A stretch of DNA of 64,000 bases, taken from NCBI GenBank assembly GCA_018292915.2, contig JACVVK020000465.1, forward strand, positions 1 to 64,000. The letters run 5' to 3'. The DNA comes from Batillaria attramentaria (lineage: Eukaryota; Mollusca; Gastropoda; Batillariidae). The translations under genes were made by a program, and so were the position numbers. Numbering within the stretch: position 1 is the stretch's first letter; each line of letters begins with the position of its first letter. Below are positions 1 to 12,557 of this stretch, one piece after another. Under the pieces are notes generated by a model. That model was not told the origin of the DNA, made no database searches, and worked only from the letters and a program-made list of their open reading frames with translations.

Positions 1-2492
1 CTCAGCTGCCTAACCAGCTCCGACGCACTAAGTTATCAACTAAGCATCAGTCGAACTCCGACGCAGTTTGTCAGTGATGCTGAACAGCGATAGAGTTGCC
101 GTTGTTGAGTCGCAGCTGTCATGATTATTCCAGTTTCAGAGCCGTTGCTTGGTTAAAGATTCAGATATCAATTTCGTACATGTTGTTCGAAAACAATGTC
201 AAAATGTATTGTTGGTTGTGTGTGTAGTCTGTGAACTTTTGCATATGACTATATATATACACCCTCTCACCCTGCACCATACAGACACACACATACAAAC
301 ATCACATAGGATAAGTCATTTCAATTTATGAATTTATTATAAATCACCACACAACCACTACATGGAACTAAATTCTCGATTATAGAAATATTTTCAGTTT
401 CAAGTATTGCAAGCATTAAATGGGCAATAATTTAAAGCCCGGATCATTATTATTTTCCTTTTTTTATGATGATGATTGTGTACATGCTACAGCAGTCAAC
501 TGCTACCTGGTACAATATAATGCATATGCTGATATCGCTTCCCCTGTCAATCATCATATTGCAGTGCTATTGAAGCAGATGGAAACCCCACTTCCCCTCC
601 CCTGCTTCACCCTGACCACCATTTATCGAAATGAGTCATCAATGTAAAGTTTCATCACAAAAAACAACAGCCCCCCCCCCCCCCCCAACAAAAAAAAAAA
701 AATCAAAATCACTCCCAGTCTAGTACCTGTATAAATTTTGCTGGTGCATCCCACTGAATAATTTGCCACTCAGAAACACACATGCTAAAAAAAAAATGAT
801 GCCTCTCAGTTTGTATAAATGTATTAAAAACAGTTTGAAAGTCACAAGAATTGGCAAGAAAAACAGCATTACGAATGCGCATCTCTTGCAACCAGTATTA
901 TGTCACATCTGACCCATACTCACTGAATGTATGAATCTTTAATGAGTATAACTCACAACATCCACACACATTCCTGAATGTTCTTCAAAAATAAAATAAA
1001 AATCAAAGTAAACAACAATAAAAGTATAACGCTCATGAAGCCTGCCTGGTAATACATGTAGCTGCAAAATTGTACGTGTAAAACGACTTTAACCAAGCAA
1101 ACATGTTCACATATTCATAGCTGCAGAGACACGACACTTTCCAGTATCTGAGCACAAAATGAACAAATAGCAGGACTTCATGTGCAGGGGAACAATGGGA
1201 AAAGGTATTCGTCCTGAATCATGACTATGGCAAGAACCACAATTAATATATATGTATATACCCAGTATATATATTAACATAAAAAGAAGCAAATATCAGA
1301 ACAGTTATGAACATTTGCACGCACTGTGACCACAACACACCGACTCCAAACTAAAAAGAAAAGTGACCTAATACTGTACTGATGTCGAGCTCCGAAACAA
1401 ATGCAGGTTATGATCCTGGGCACGCTAATCCATACTTTTTTGCAAGTTTGCAAATAAATGTCAACGTAAACCTTCATAACATTTCCACTTCATTTTAAAT
1501 TTCACTTGCTTCAGTTTCTAATTTGACAGCACAGTTTCGGGAGCAACAAACGTTCACATTTCATAGGGATGCAGCAACACGAGACTCCTAGTACATGTAC
1601 ATGTATATATATATAGAGAGACATGTTGTTCTAACAATAAGACCAGTATACAGACACCCTCACTAAAGAGTGTTAATAAATTATTATATAGTGAAAAGCA
1701 TAATGATGAACAAATATTGCTGTGCACTGCACTGAGGCGAAGGCCAAATCAATTTCTCAAAATAATTTCAACCAGAATGATAACGAACCCAATGAAAAAA
1801 AGATGAAATGAAATATGCAGTGTCAGTTTTCTTGGTTTGAACAGCATCTCCATCACTGTCAGGAAAAGTCAGTGCACACGCACTATCTGCATGTTAGTGG
1901 CATACAGCAAGACTTGCATCATTTTGTGAAAGGAAATCAAAACCCATTCTAGTGCATTCCAAATGAGAGCCAGCCACTAGTCTGCAAAACACTGGCTGGG
2001 CTGAGCAACAACGACTGAAGACACAAGGCCACAGTAACAAATAGAAATTTTGTGTGTTTTTTTGTGGGAAACACAAGAGGTAGTGTAAAGATTTCACAAA
2101 TGCATTCTCAGCACACAAATATACCAAAGCATGATTTCACTTACAGTTACAAGGGAAAAAGAAAAGAACAAAACAAACCAGAACACTAAAATAATGGAGA
2201 GGTTTCAATGACAATGAGTTGCCAAACTCAAATCAACAAAAAAGCAAGATAGTAGCAAAGATCTAGAATCTACACAAATCAAATGTGCACCACATGTCTT
2301 ACAAAATTAACTGTTCAGGTAATTGTCTCCAAGACACTGTGCAATTCATGCAGTGCTTGTTGTAGAGTCATGGAACTGGCAATTTGTAAAACATACAACA
2401 TACTGCTGCTGTTGTAAACAGGTCCTACACTGATGATGGAAAGTCCAAGTATGTCTGCTCAGTACTGCTTTAGGCACATCATGTAAGGAGGT
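1..2492. other. Region downstream of terminal exon C; no gene seen
   Basis: AT-rich, with short poly-A, poly-C and poly-T runs and no convincing ORF on either strand. It probably contains the 3' UTR and polyadenylation site of the isoform using exon C and then intergenic DNA. A minus-strand AATAAA occurs near 334-339, but I cannot tie it to a transcript. Confidence 0.4.
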
Positions 2493-2618
2493 TCAAAGCA
2501 TTAATGTACCAAGGATAACAACAATAATGATGATAACCACCATCATGAAGCAAACGAGTAGTATACACAATTTTCTTCTTTGCTGTGTGGCAGTTGCGTT
2601 CATTCCAGGATTGTAGGC
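2493..2618 (-). CDS. Alternative terminal exon C (transmembrane anchor) of the PPxY gene
   Basis: The acceptor is GCTGACTGTTCCAG, phase 0. The 41 residues start AYNPGMNATATQQRRKL and continue as one hydrophobic segment (CILLVCFMMVVIIIIVVILG) ending TLML before TGA. It has the same architecture as exons A and B (basic residues, helix, very short tail) without obvious sequence identity. Confidence 0.62.
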   Translation of the reverse strand, partial: AYNPGMNATATQQRRKLCILLVCFMMVVIIIIVVILGTLML

Positions 2619-5600
2619 CTGGAACAGTCAGCAAACAATACAATCACATTAACATTAGACTAGTCCACATTGTCTGCAGCCCCCTCTCACTCCTCGCATG
2701 GCCCTTTAAAGCTCTATATACCCACCGCAAAACATATCACATGGACAGAAGTACACAAGGGTTGCAGTAAACACAAGAAGTAAACAAGGGTTGCAGTAAA
2801 CACAAGAAGTACACAAGGGTTGCAGTAAACACAAGAAGAAGAAACAAACAGTAACATGCATTCCAATTCTTCAGTTTAACCTTCCAGCTACGTCGCTAAA
2901 AAACTTCTTAGTCCTACATCGTGTAAAACAACTTATCCATGGTTTTTACATAGGTAATTTTCGACTTATTCCTAGTCCTACGTCGTGGGAAACAAATTAC
3001 CCATGGTTTTTACATAGGTAATTTTCGACTTATTCCTAGTCCTACGTCGTGGGAAACAAATTACCCATGGTTTTTATATAGGCAGATTGTAGCTTATTCC
3101 TAGTCCTACATCGTGGGAAACAAATTACCCATGGTTTTTATATAGGCAATTCACAGCTTATTCTTATTTATTGTTTAATTACTCTGCTAATTACAAGTTA
3201 AACAACACAATTTTTGGCATGAACATAGTCAAACCATTTATTGACAAAGTCATGAACTTTCAAAGGTGTGACCTAAATATTGACCGAGATACGTTCATCT
3301 AAAGCAATGTGTGTGCAACTTTTTACCCAGGACGTAGCCGGAAGGTTAAAAGAAAACCACAACAGTTTAGGGAGAAGAAAGGTGATTAAAAAAAAAAAGA
3401 GCAGAGACAAACCTGAGTGACAGAGATTATGTGTGATGAAGTGAAAGGAAGTGAGCACAAAGATCTACCGCTACCTCTCTCCACACTAGAAGCAGCATAC
3501 ATGTAGAAGTTCACTAAGTACAGTGCATTGCATTTTGCATACAGTTCAAGTGCAGATCTGAGCATTAGATACATGTATTAAACATACACTTATTAAAGTT
3601 CACTTCTGGTCAATTTATCCAATTTAGTCCAAGTACTAAAAAGGTAAGATCTGCTATGTACATTTGCACAGTCTGGCTACAAATACTTGCATAGATATCA
3701 CACACATACATGCCCTATTAACAACAGTCATAACAGGGCACATGCATAAAATGTTCAATACACATCATCTGTGTTGCTGCACCGATATGGGTACTGGCCC
3801 AGGTCAATCCACACAGCTTAACTTAAGTCTTCCCTACAGAGTGGTAGATTGTCACTCATGGAAATGTCTCGTTGCTCTAGTCTGAATCACCACTCAAGAG
3901 GATAGAATAACAGCGACAAACCTGTGATAAATTATTACATGTAGATTTCAATACATTCTGATGGACAGAAAATTGACAGGTTTGTGAATAATGCAGCCAA
4001 CTAGGTGCCAAGCACAACACACTTCAATACTGATAACTCACATCGTTGCTGCAATGGCAATGGCCACAACCAAAATAATCACAATGATGGAAATACAAAT
4101 GCCTATGATTATCCCAGTTTTTATTTGCTGTCGCCTTGCTGCTCGCTTCACTGACCTAGTTATAATAACCCCTGTCCGTGTGGTTTGTCTTTGCTGCCCT
4201 GCGGCACGCTGCGTTCGAGCACTTTTACTCTGGAACAGTGCAAAGTTTATGCATGTGTAGTTAAACTGAATTACTTTGTATCCATACAAGTAAAGTACGG
4301 AAAGGTGTAGACTATCTAAGCAGGTAAAATACCATTCTCACGACACCAAATTTAAAACGTTCAAATAAACTCACAGAAAATCCAGTGTGTAAAACATTAA
4401 ATCAAAACTGATAATGAATAAGGTGCCAAAAATTAGGTCAAGGTCTTCAGAGACAGAAGCATTTGTTGTTTATATGGAATACATATCAATATCTTTTCAC
4501 TTAAGAGTATTGACTGTAGGGTACCCACATATAAGTGCATATATATACGACAAAATATGGTATTATTTGCCACCCACATTGTCTTGCTAGACTAAAATGA
4601 GCAGAAATGAAATATTACTAAATTACTGTACGTTGGGGGAATACTGGTCAGATTTTTTTGATGAAATTCAGAAAATGACATCGGTCGAAGCCGTAAAACT
4701 GTAAGCAAGCCTCCAGTGCTTTAGTGCTCGTGTCACTAAAAACAACAGCTATGCCTCTTAGGCCATCAGCTTGCTCCACAGAACACATCAGAAATCCACC
4801 ATTTGCCTGTTCAGTATTCTGCCCCCCCCCCCCAATGCTATCATGCTTTCACAAAACACAAATGACACCTATCATTCTCTCCAGTTCTGTTTTGAAGGTA
4901 ATGTAATGCTGAATCTATTTCCTATAGGTACTGCCATCAAACATGGCACTGGTATCTATATACTGCACAAACAAGTGAAAAAGACAGAAGTAAGTCTGAG
5001 AGTAAAAGAGGAATCCAAAAGGCTGGTGAAGTGAAGGTGTCAAATGACAGCTCTGGTGCTACTGTTGGTTTCAGCAGGGATTTTTTGTTGCTTTTGTGCT
5101 GCTTTGAAAGGAATTGATTCAGTAACAAGAAACTGCAAAATTTACTATTCTGCCTGTGCAAATGTTTGGCAGTAGCAAATGTTATGCTGATGTATTTCCA
5201 ACAGCAAAGAAATGAATAAGTCTGTGAGTGTGTTAAACTGAGATTACAGCATGCGTTTTAATTTACAGTAGTATGATTACGAGTCATGCATGCATCAATC
5301 AATCTAAAAATGCACAGAATTACCCACACGACTGATTGGGAAAACAAAGCCAAGTACATCTAATAAAAACACAAAACAAAAAGGATATTCATTGGCTGTC
5401 TTCAAAATCCCAAACCATAGCAGGCACTCATGCAAATAAGGTAAAAGGCAGCATGCATGTATGATGAAAGCAGGTAAATATGACCCCCCAAAATAGTTCA
5501 AAAGTTCATAGACCTGTTAAGAGAATCTGTCATTTGTTTAAAATTTGAGCGAATTGATTCAGATCAGCTACGATGAATAATGAATGAACCTTGATGAGAA

Positions 5601-8600
5601 ATTTATGGCATTTACCAGTATATTTCACCACAACCATGTGGCATGCAAGAGATTCGCTCTATTGTAACATCTGTTCAAATAAATTGAGTCTTCACAGTAC
5701 ATTTGTCCTGTGTGTTCATTTAAATTTCAGGGTTTCACTCTGAAAAAACAACAAAAGCTACATGTATCACCGAAAGTGGTGAAAGCTACTACACGACGCA
5801 TACATACTTAGAAAAACAGGTACATGATGTACAACAATCAGCCATAGTAAACTAGAACAACTCAAGAGCTGGTTGACAAGAATGACTGAATTGCAAACAA
5901 AAAACTTCAAACAAAGTTGTCCCTGACAATACAAATTTATGAAACAGTACACCGGGAACTACAGTTGTATCACACCTTTGATCATAATGGAAGGTATTAT
6001 CATGACTTAGTTTATAGATGAGTCCATATTTGACTACAGACTAGAATGTGTTACAGTTAAGCACAACAGACACCTCCACTCCTGTCCATCAAATGGGGCC
6101 ATCCCTCAGAAAATAGCCAATCACGTGCTGTGGCATAATGAGCACAACACACGGCATACTGCGGCACACTTTTCTTGCCAGACACTATGTGTCATTTGAT
6201 ATCACTGAAACGTGGGTAGAAAGCAGTAAGTCCATTGGTGTCATTTGTGGAAAAAGACCATTACATACGTATCGCTTTCATCTTGAAATCACCCCTTTTT
6301 CCACAAAATCATGTCATGGATGTACTGTGTTTTGCCCATACACAGCACAGTAAAGGGGGCGGGGCTTTGGCCTGGGGACTTGCTGTGTGGAGCCGTCTAA
6401 CACCTTAGAATCTCCATTTCTGACAAACTTGTTGCTGTATGTGGCATGCATGTGTAGAGCTGGGCACTAGCTCCATTTACAGAACATCAAAGGTCATAAA
6501 AAGAAACATAAGATGAACAAAGTAAGGTTCAACAGTAACAGCAAAAACAAGTATGGAAGAAAGCAGAAAAGTAATTACATCAAACAGATTTCAGGAAAGA
6601 GAAGAAATCGAACAGATGACCATATAGCTTCAAAAACATATACACTGTTAGTGTTAACCTACTGTTCACCATGTCCAATGAAACAAACTATTCACTATTT
6701 TACATGTACACTGTTAGTGTTAACCTACTGTTCACCATGTCCAATGAAACAAACTATTCACTATTTTACATGTACACTGTTAGTGTTAACCTACTGTTCA
6801 CCATGTCCAATGAAACAAACTATTCACTATTTTAGACAAATACATAAAGTTCAACAACTCATATGAGGTAGAAATTCTCTTTAGCTACATATTGATCATC
6901 TCTTATGACATTAGCTGTGTTGAACCTTTTTAAAACCAATAAAATGGGATAACAAAGGGCTGAACAAGCAAAGTCAAGTCTCCTGAAGTCTATTTTCATA
7001 ATAGTAGAGGAACTTCTACTTTCATCACTCACTCAATGTTTACTGCCGTAACGTTAAATTTTGGCCAGGTACAACAAAGAAAAAGAAAGGAGTCAGACTT
7101 TTTTTTATAGTTTTTTTTTTTTTTTGGACTGAATAGTATAGGATCTGAATTTGAATGAAACCAAGCCCCTGGAATTGTGAGGTAACCTAGCTTACTAATT
7201 ATACTAGGACCATCTTTTCTTCTGAGCTTCTTGAGGAGAATCTATTGGATTGAATGCCAAGTTAGTGTGTGCCGATGTAGTATGCAAGTAGAAAACTGAC
7301 AACACCTAACCAACAAAAAGCTATGAAAACACGTTTTGTGCTTATTTTTGGATTTGCTCCAGCAGCCCTGAAAACGCTACAAGGGACATCAGGCACACAG
7401 AAGGTCAATCACTTCAGTCAGACATCACTATAAATCAGGTGTAGGTCCGAGAGCGACAAAAATAACTACAAACAAGACTGTCAGAAAGAAAGTCAGGATG
7501 CAGAAGACGAGGAGGCAGACAATGGCATAGCGACGTCGAGCAGCACTCCCAGAGTACATCTGGCGGGGACAGAGAAAAGGACATGCCACATCTAGTCTAA
7601 CTATCCACTACTGCACTGTACTACATACTATATATATACATCAATATAGATCACCCTCAGTATCATGCTGTCTGACAAAAGAGGACTGTGAATGTGATGA
7701 AACACCACTATATTCTGATTTTTGTTTTTTTTTTTTTTTTGTCTTTTTTTTTTTTTTTTTTAAGGACTCTGTCTTCAGCCACAAAAACTGACCACTCTGT
7801 CCACTAGCAGTAAACCAAGGGTGAGGCATGTTATACTGAAGACAAGCTGTACTTTCAGAGGTTGTGCACAAATATTCACAATACACACATGTAAATTTCA
7901 ATTATCTCTGATTATGAATATATAATTTATATTCAAAGTCATCATTCTGAGACAGTTTGGTTTTGAGGTGCAAATCTCTCTATTTGCGTGTTTGTGTGTG
8001 TGTGTGTGTGTGTGTGAACGCATTAACTGTAAGGTGAAAATACATGCTGCACTCTACATGTGTTAACACAAGCTAATTAGCAGGTAGCTGAGCTATACAT
8101 CATGCCACACTATGTAGTAAACAGTATTGCCATTACACTTAAGAGTGCAAGATGAGGTTTATATCTGTATGCAACCATTAATGTGTAACCAGCATTAGTG
8201 TCAATCAGAATATATTCACGGCCATTGCGCTGCATAGTACAAACTGCCTAACTTCAACCAAAAGAAAAGTACATCACTACGTGTGCAAGCAACACAAAAG
8301 CAACATTCTGCATAGATAGTGTTCTTTCTGTATGTTATCAAGATCCATATCACTGCTGGTTCTGAAGAGACCAATTAAATTTAAACTGTTTTGTACATAA
8401 GACTATCTTGAACATACTGTATAGTACAACACTAAAATCTACTTCACTTACTGTTTCCAGCCATCATGATTTAACAAGAATTGCCTCTGATAGTGACTCT
8501 AGTCTGTCTCAACACTATTCAATGAAGAGTTCACATTGCAGCATTGCATGTTTCTGATGTTTCATGGAGCTTCATTTACTCTTAGAGCTGCATCACTAGA

Positions 8601-9664
8601 CTGTCATTTATCTACATACTCTCTGAGACTGAGTCTCTGCAGTGTGTTGCACTAATCACTACTGTACATAGATTCTGGAGGCGTATACATGCGTGTGTGT
8701 GTTGTTTGGGAGGAGGGATAGAGTGTGAATCACTGAATGGCCCAGTCACATTAGTCATTAGGAATTGATGATAGGTATGTCAGGCACGTTTGAAGTTTAT
8801 TCATTTACAACATTATAAATCTCTTTTCAAACCTTCATTTATCGTACTCAGGGTGACACTTCACACACAAATGTAAGTTGCATCTGGTTTCAAAAATACG
8901 TGTGCCTCAGCGAGGATGAAAGACCACACACAGCAACTTAGCAGCATCTTTCCTTACATTTAATTTGAACTGTGGTATCTGCTGTGTAACCATGAGCAGA
9001 AAAAGAGGACTATACATGTGTAAGCGTAAAAACCCTGCGGGAGGCCCTTCACAAATGTGATAGAGTGAAACACTGAAAATCAACTTAATATTTGAAATAA
9101 GTGCACACACATCAAATTACTAAGGATGTGGATCTTTTCTCTCACCATCACATTTGTACATGTCCCACCAAAGAAGTGCCTCACTCCCTGGGCTAGACTG
9201 CAATGTTTTGGGGCAAACGAGAAAAGGAACATCTACTGACAAAATCTACCAGTACATGTAACAGTATGAATACTGACCAGAGGTGTCGTCTGGTAGCCGG
9301 CGTTGAGTGGATTAACCCCCTGAGATGGTGAATACTGGTAGCCTGGGCCGACCTGTACTGTGGTGTATGTGTACTGAGGGAAGGCTCCCCCTGCCCCTGG
9401 TGCCTGCTGACGAGGTGGCCCATGTCCTGAACTGCTCGCTGATGCCGACAATGAACTTGGCTGTCCGTAGGAGTGATGGCCATGCCCGTGATGTCCGTAG
9501 GGTTGCTGTCCGTGTGCATGTTGTATGTAGCGATGCTGCCCATGTGAGAACTCTCCTGACAGTGGAGGTGCTGACGTTTCATGCTTTGAGCTAGAAGAAT
9601 CAGGTGTTGCGAATCCACCACCACCTTGAGTGACATCCTCGTAAGATGGCGGAGGAGACTCCAT
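2493..9664 (-). CDS. PPxY-containing single-pass membrane protein, three alternative C-terminal anchors (gene-level entry)
   Basis: Gene-level model. The common coding exon is 9664-9278 (129 residues). It ends in phase 0 and can be joined to any of three downstream terminal exons: 7559-7428 (43 residues), 4229-4038 (63) or 2618-2493 (41). Predicted isoforms have 172, 192 and 170 residues. The N-terminal part has PPSY at residues 5-8, a possible WW-domain ligand, then a Ser-, His-, Gly- and Gln-rich low-complexity region. Each last exon supplies basic residues, one hydrophobic segment of about 20-25 residues and an almost immediate stop, the layout of a tail-anchored or type II protein with a cytosolic head. 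I do not recognise the family; LITAF-like proteins share a PPSYEE-type start, but their cysteine motif is absent. No signal peptide is seen. A 5' noncoding exon is implied by the acceptor just before the ATG. Exon structure is well supported by sequence; function is unknown. Confidence 0.72.
2750..2840. repeat. Short tandem repeat, about 31-bp unit, 3 copies
   Basis: The phrase ACAAGGGTTGCAGTAAACAC recurs three times at 30-31 base spacing. It lies in the intron or 3' region between terminal exons B and C. Confidence 0.7.
2880..3345. mobile_element. MITE flanked by TTAA (piggyBac-like target site)
   Basis: The left end CCTTCCAGCTACGTC and the right end, read inverted, CCTTCCGGCTACGTC match at 14 of 15 bases. 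Both ends abut TTAA (2876-2879 and 3346-3349). The element is 466 bp and noncoding. TTAA duplication is characteristic of piggyBac-type transposition; the family is my inference. Confidence 0.72.
2905..3165. repeat. 64-bp tandem repeat, 4 copies, inside the TTAA MITE
   Basis: The string GTCCTAC recurs at 2911, 2975, 3039 and 3103, exactly 64 bases apart, with few substitutions between copies. The array makes up more than half of the MITE. Confidence 0.85.
4038..4229 (-). CDS. Alternative terminal exon B (transmembrane anchor) of the PPxY gene
   Basis: The acceptor is TGCACTGTTCCAG, phase 0. The exon encodes 63 residues: a basic region with many Arg, Gln and Thr (including RSVKRAARRQQIKTG), then a strongly hydrophobic stretch rich in Ile and Val beginning IIIGICISIIVIILVVAIA and ending AATM before TGA. 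It shares the ten bases ACTGTTCCAG at the 3' splice site with exon C. Confidence 0.65.
   Translation of the reverse strand, partial: SKSARTQRAAGQQRQTTRTGVIITRSVKRAARRQQIKTGIIIGICISIIVIILVVAIAIAATM
6639..6835. repeat. 66-bp tandem repeat, 3 copies
   Basis: Three near-identical 66-bp copies lie between terminal exons A and B. Because 66 is a multiple of three it keeps a frame open, but the translation looks like chance. Confidence 0.85.
7428..7559 (-). CDS. Alternative terminal exon A (transmembrane anchor) of the PPxY gene
   Basis: The acceptor is CTCTGTCCCCGCCAG, followed in phase 0 by MYSGSAARRRYAIVCLLVFC, a long hydrophobic run continuing to VALGPTPDL and TAG. The RRRY cluster just before the helix predicts a cytosolic N-side. 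This is the exon nearest to the common exon, about 1.7 kb away. Confidence 0.7.
   Translation of the reverse strand: MYSGSAARRRYAIVCLLVFCILTFFLTVLFVVIFVALGPTPDL
7999..8017. repeat. (GT)n microsatellite
   Basis: A short GT run lies in the intron between the common exon and terminal exon A. Confidence 0.7.
9278..9664 (-). CDS. Common coding exon of the PPxY membrane-protein gene
   Basis: Read on the minus strand, an acceptor (TTTGGTAAACAG) lies three bases before the ATG, so transcription starts upstream in an untranslated exon. The 129 codons begin MESPPPSYEDVTQ and include a His/Gly/Gln-rich stretch around residues 42-68 and a Ser-rich stretch around 69-80. They end GYQTTPL at a donor CTG|GTCAGT, phase 0. 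Reading through the donor would add only 14 unlikely residues before a stop. Confidence 0.75.
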
Positions 9665-9711
9665 TTGCTGTTTACCAAACAAACAAAAAAAACAAAAAAA
9701 ATGCACAAAAA

Positions 9712-9990
9712 CATTAAAGGGACTAATACTACCATGTTTATGCTGACAGATTGTTCTAAGCTGTTTCCATGGTATCTATCATCACACCACTTCGACACCT
9801 GGACAGTGACAGCATCTGTAATGCTGGAATTGAGCCAACAGAAGTGTACTTGGTGACACGACAAGCACACTACGCGCTCCAGTAGTGTAACAACAATCAG
9901 AGAAGTTGGATGTTTGACCGCTCGCACAAAATGTAAACAACATTTGTAGTATCACATTAAGATCTGTACTAATCATCAAGACAAGTATTT
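9712..9990 (-). repeat. Dispersed repeat family R1, copy 1
   Basis: Read on the minus strand, this aligns over about 260 bases with 15815-16062 and 51396-51625. Shared blocks include ACTTCTGTTGGCTCA, CAGCATTACAGATGCT, CACTGTCCAGGTGTC and AGTGGTGTGAT. No terminal repeats or coding capacity were recognised. It sits immediately upstream of the acceptor of the PPxY exon. Confidence 0.75.
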
Positions 9991-10930
9991 CAAGCATGCA
10001 GGAGCACTCACAAGTGAAACTGTTTTAAAACATGTTGGCTAAGCAAAGACAGAATTCGCCCATTTAACCTTCCAGGAAACGGAGAAACACCATTATGCTA
10101 TACATTTTCTTCAATTCTTGCTTGTTTTCCAGCAGTTAATACTTACCAAATTCAGTGACAAGAATTAGTGTCAACATCTCAAGACAGGTAAATTAAGTAA
10201 AGACTTAACGATTCAAAATCGGTTCATTATTAAGCCAGAAATCATTTGTAGTAGATCAGTCTGCCTAGGACCAACATCTGAATGCATGGTCAACTAAAAC
10301 TGACTAACGAGGACCAACCCCCTACCCAGTCCCATCTCCGTTTTACACTGCTGGCCGTCCGCAGGTTCCAGGCAGTGGCCCGTTTGTTGTAGGTGGAAGG
10401 GGCAAATCCCGTCATAGTTCTGAGCCTATTTTTCCCATCTATTTAAACGACGAATCACTACGTATTTTTTGGCTTGGAGGTGTACACTAGTTTGTAAATT
10501 CCTGCATGTACATGACAAGTTGTTTAACAAACATTTTGTTTCCCACCCTTGATTTCCTACTCAGAACACACAGCTGTAACTTGCTGCAACTTACCTTATT
10601 CCAAGTTGTTTACAAACATTCCGACCACGTTTATGGCTAAAAAGGTTACCTGTTTCGTGAAAAGAAATCATTCAAGCTGTCCATACTTACTTACGAGAAG
10701 TATTTCCGATCACAACCTGTCTTTGTCTCTGGCTAATTTAATCAGTCCGCCACGAAAACATTGTCCAAAAACGCGAAACTGTCTGTCAGGCGAACTCGCG
10801 TAAATTATTGACCATGATTCTTCTCACCGGAAGTATCCCTCCATATGGGTATTACTTCCCTTGTGACTTTCTATTTCTCCTCTCGAAGGTCAGTCAAGGT
10901 TTACAAAGGTCGCCAGATTCCATCCGCAGA
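9991..10930. other. 5' flank of the PPxY gene; likely holds its promoter and noncoding first exon
   Basis: No coding exon is recognised. The region leads from AT-rich sequence into the GC-rich block that starts near 10.9 kb, on the upstream side of a minus-strand gene. The transcription start cannot be placed from sequence alone. Confidence 0.4.
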
Positions 10931-12557
10931 TCAGTACCGTGTTAAGGCGCTTTGAGTGGGGGAGGGGGAAGGGGGAGGGGGAAGGGGGGAGGGGGAAGGG
11001 GGGAGGGCCGGCTTCACAAACCAAAGAAACTGAGCCGGAGAACCCATGCTCGGGGCCCGGCCACGGCTTTTCAGTGTTGTTTTTTAGGGTCACAGTGCCC
11101 CGCCGCCCCCACCCCCGCCGCCGCCCCGCCCACCGGCAGCCTGTTGTGTACGACCCCGCTGCTTTGAACGGCTCTGACAAACACCTTTTCTACAGAATCT
11201 CGGCAAGGGACATAACTGACTCCGGGTCTGCTATCATAAGTAAAGATCACAGTGATCAGCCAGTTACTCAGTGACTACAGTTTGTCACTGTTCTCTTCAG
11301 TGTGTAACTGATAAAGTTACACCAAAACCGTCGTCACGTGTCAGTAGAAGTTACGGCAGGAACCGGCTCTGAAGTCAACTGATCGCCGGAACTCAGTGAA
11401 ACAACACTTGAAGTAATCCAGACTGAGCCGGTCCGCAGTCATCATTGTGTAGTCACTAAACTAAGGGGGGACTTGACTGAAGTCACGTCCAACAACTCAG
11501 TGATTTAATTACTATAGTATAGACTGGGGTTCAACTCAAGGATTATCAGATACCCCGCTCTGATTATAATTGTTGGACCCCGGGGTTCCCGGCAATGACT
11601 AACGCGGAAGTTTACAGTTATCAGTCAGTTGGACCGGGGGGTCCATTCAGTACTGACTCGGGGTCTATTCAGTAACAGTATACCGGCACTGACACCGGCC
11701 CTGCTGCCGCTCCGGCAGTGTTGAACTGGCCACTGCAAAGCTGAGACTTGAATCTTTCCGATTCAGTTTTCACTGACAGCTTTAGGTGAATCAGTCCGGT
11801 GGCATCGTTGGGTATGCCGGGTGTCAGTCACGGCGGAATCCGGTGCCATCACTGAGGCGGTAGAACTTCTACCATAGTTCTTCAGTTTGGGCCTCTTCAC
11901 ACTGACGCCCGGCCCTCCACGCACCGCCGAGCTGTGACTGTGCGCTTGGTTGACGCCGCGTTCCACTGACTCGGTGAGGCATATCTTTGTCTGCCTCTGT
12001 CAAAGCGAACCACTGACTGAAGCACGAAAATAACAGTGCCGCCAGGGGCCTCTAGATACGACCTTTCTTTCGAGAAAAACTGTCATGATTTATGTCGGGC
12101 TAAATTTGGTTGGTGGAAAATCACTGAGTCGACCCTGACTGAGTCCGTCAGTGGGCAGAACGGCATGATCAGATCACGTCAGCCGGTGATGTGTCATATA
12201 TGGACGTCATGGACGCTACCAGTCAGTGAATGCGCTTATTCAGTCGAGCCACTGACAATAATTATATGACTCGCTGGTGTCACTGAGTCAGTCTGAGGTA
12301 GTATGACTGACAGTGTTTACCTTCAGTGACAGAACTTGTTCAGTTCCGACCATCCATACATTTGACTGAGACCATTGCATCAGTGACTGAATCAGTAGAG
12401 AATCATGGCTATGAGTTGGCGGATCGGGACCTGGCCTTCGTTATAGGCGGGAGAGGTAGCGGGCCATTGCCGCGAAGATCAACTGACTTGACTTGACTTG
12501 GCCTCCAACTGAAATCCAGTCTGTTTGTTTCAGCGGCCCAAACCGGCGCCTAGTTAG

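Noticed and set aside
5046..5177. Plus-strand ORF with a hydrophobic start (MTALVLLLVS...)
   Set aside because: Only 43 codons with no splice context, and on the strand opposite to the gene there; most likely chance.
6513..6866. 117-codon ORF
   Set aside because: Three repeats of a 22-residue translation from the 66-bp tandem repeat.
9193..9927. 244-codon minus-strand ORF overlapping the PPxY exon
   Set aside because: Different frame from the PPxY exon, runs through repeat R1, and has no splice support; the 129-codon frame has a clean start, motif and joins.
10052..10080. Second copy of the TTAA MITE (TTTAACCTTCCAGG)
   Set aside because: Only the first few bases match and no right end is found.
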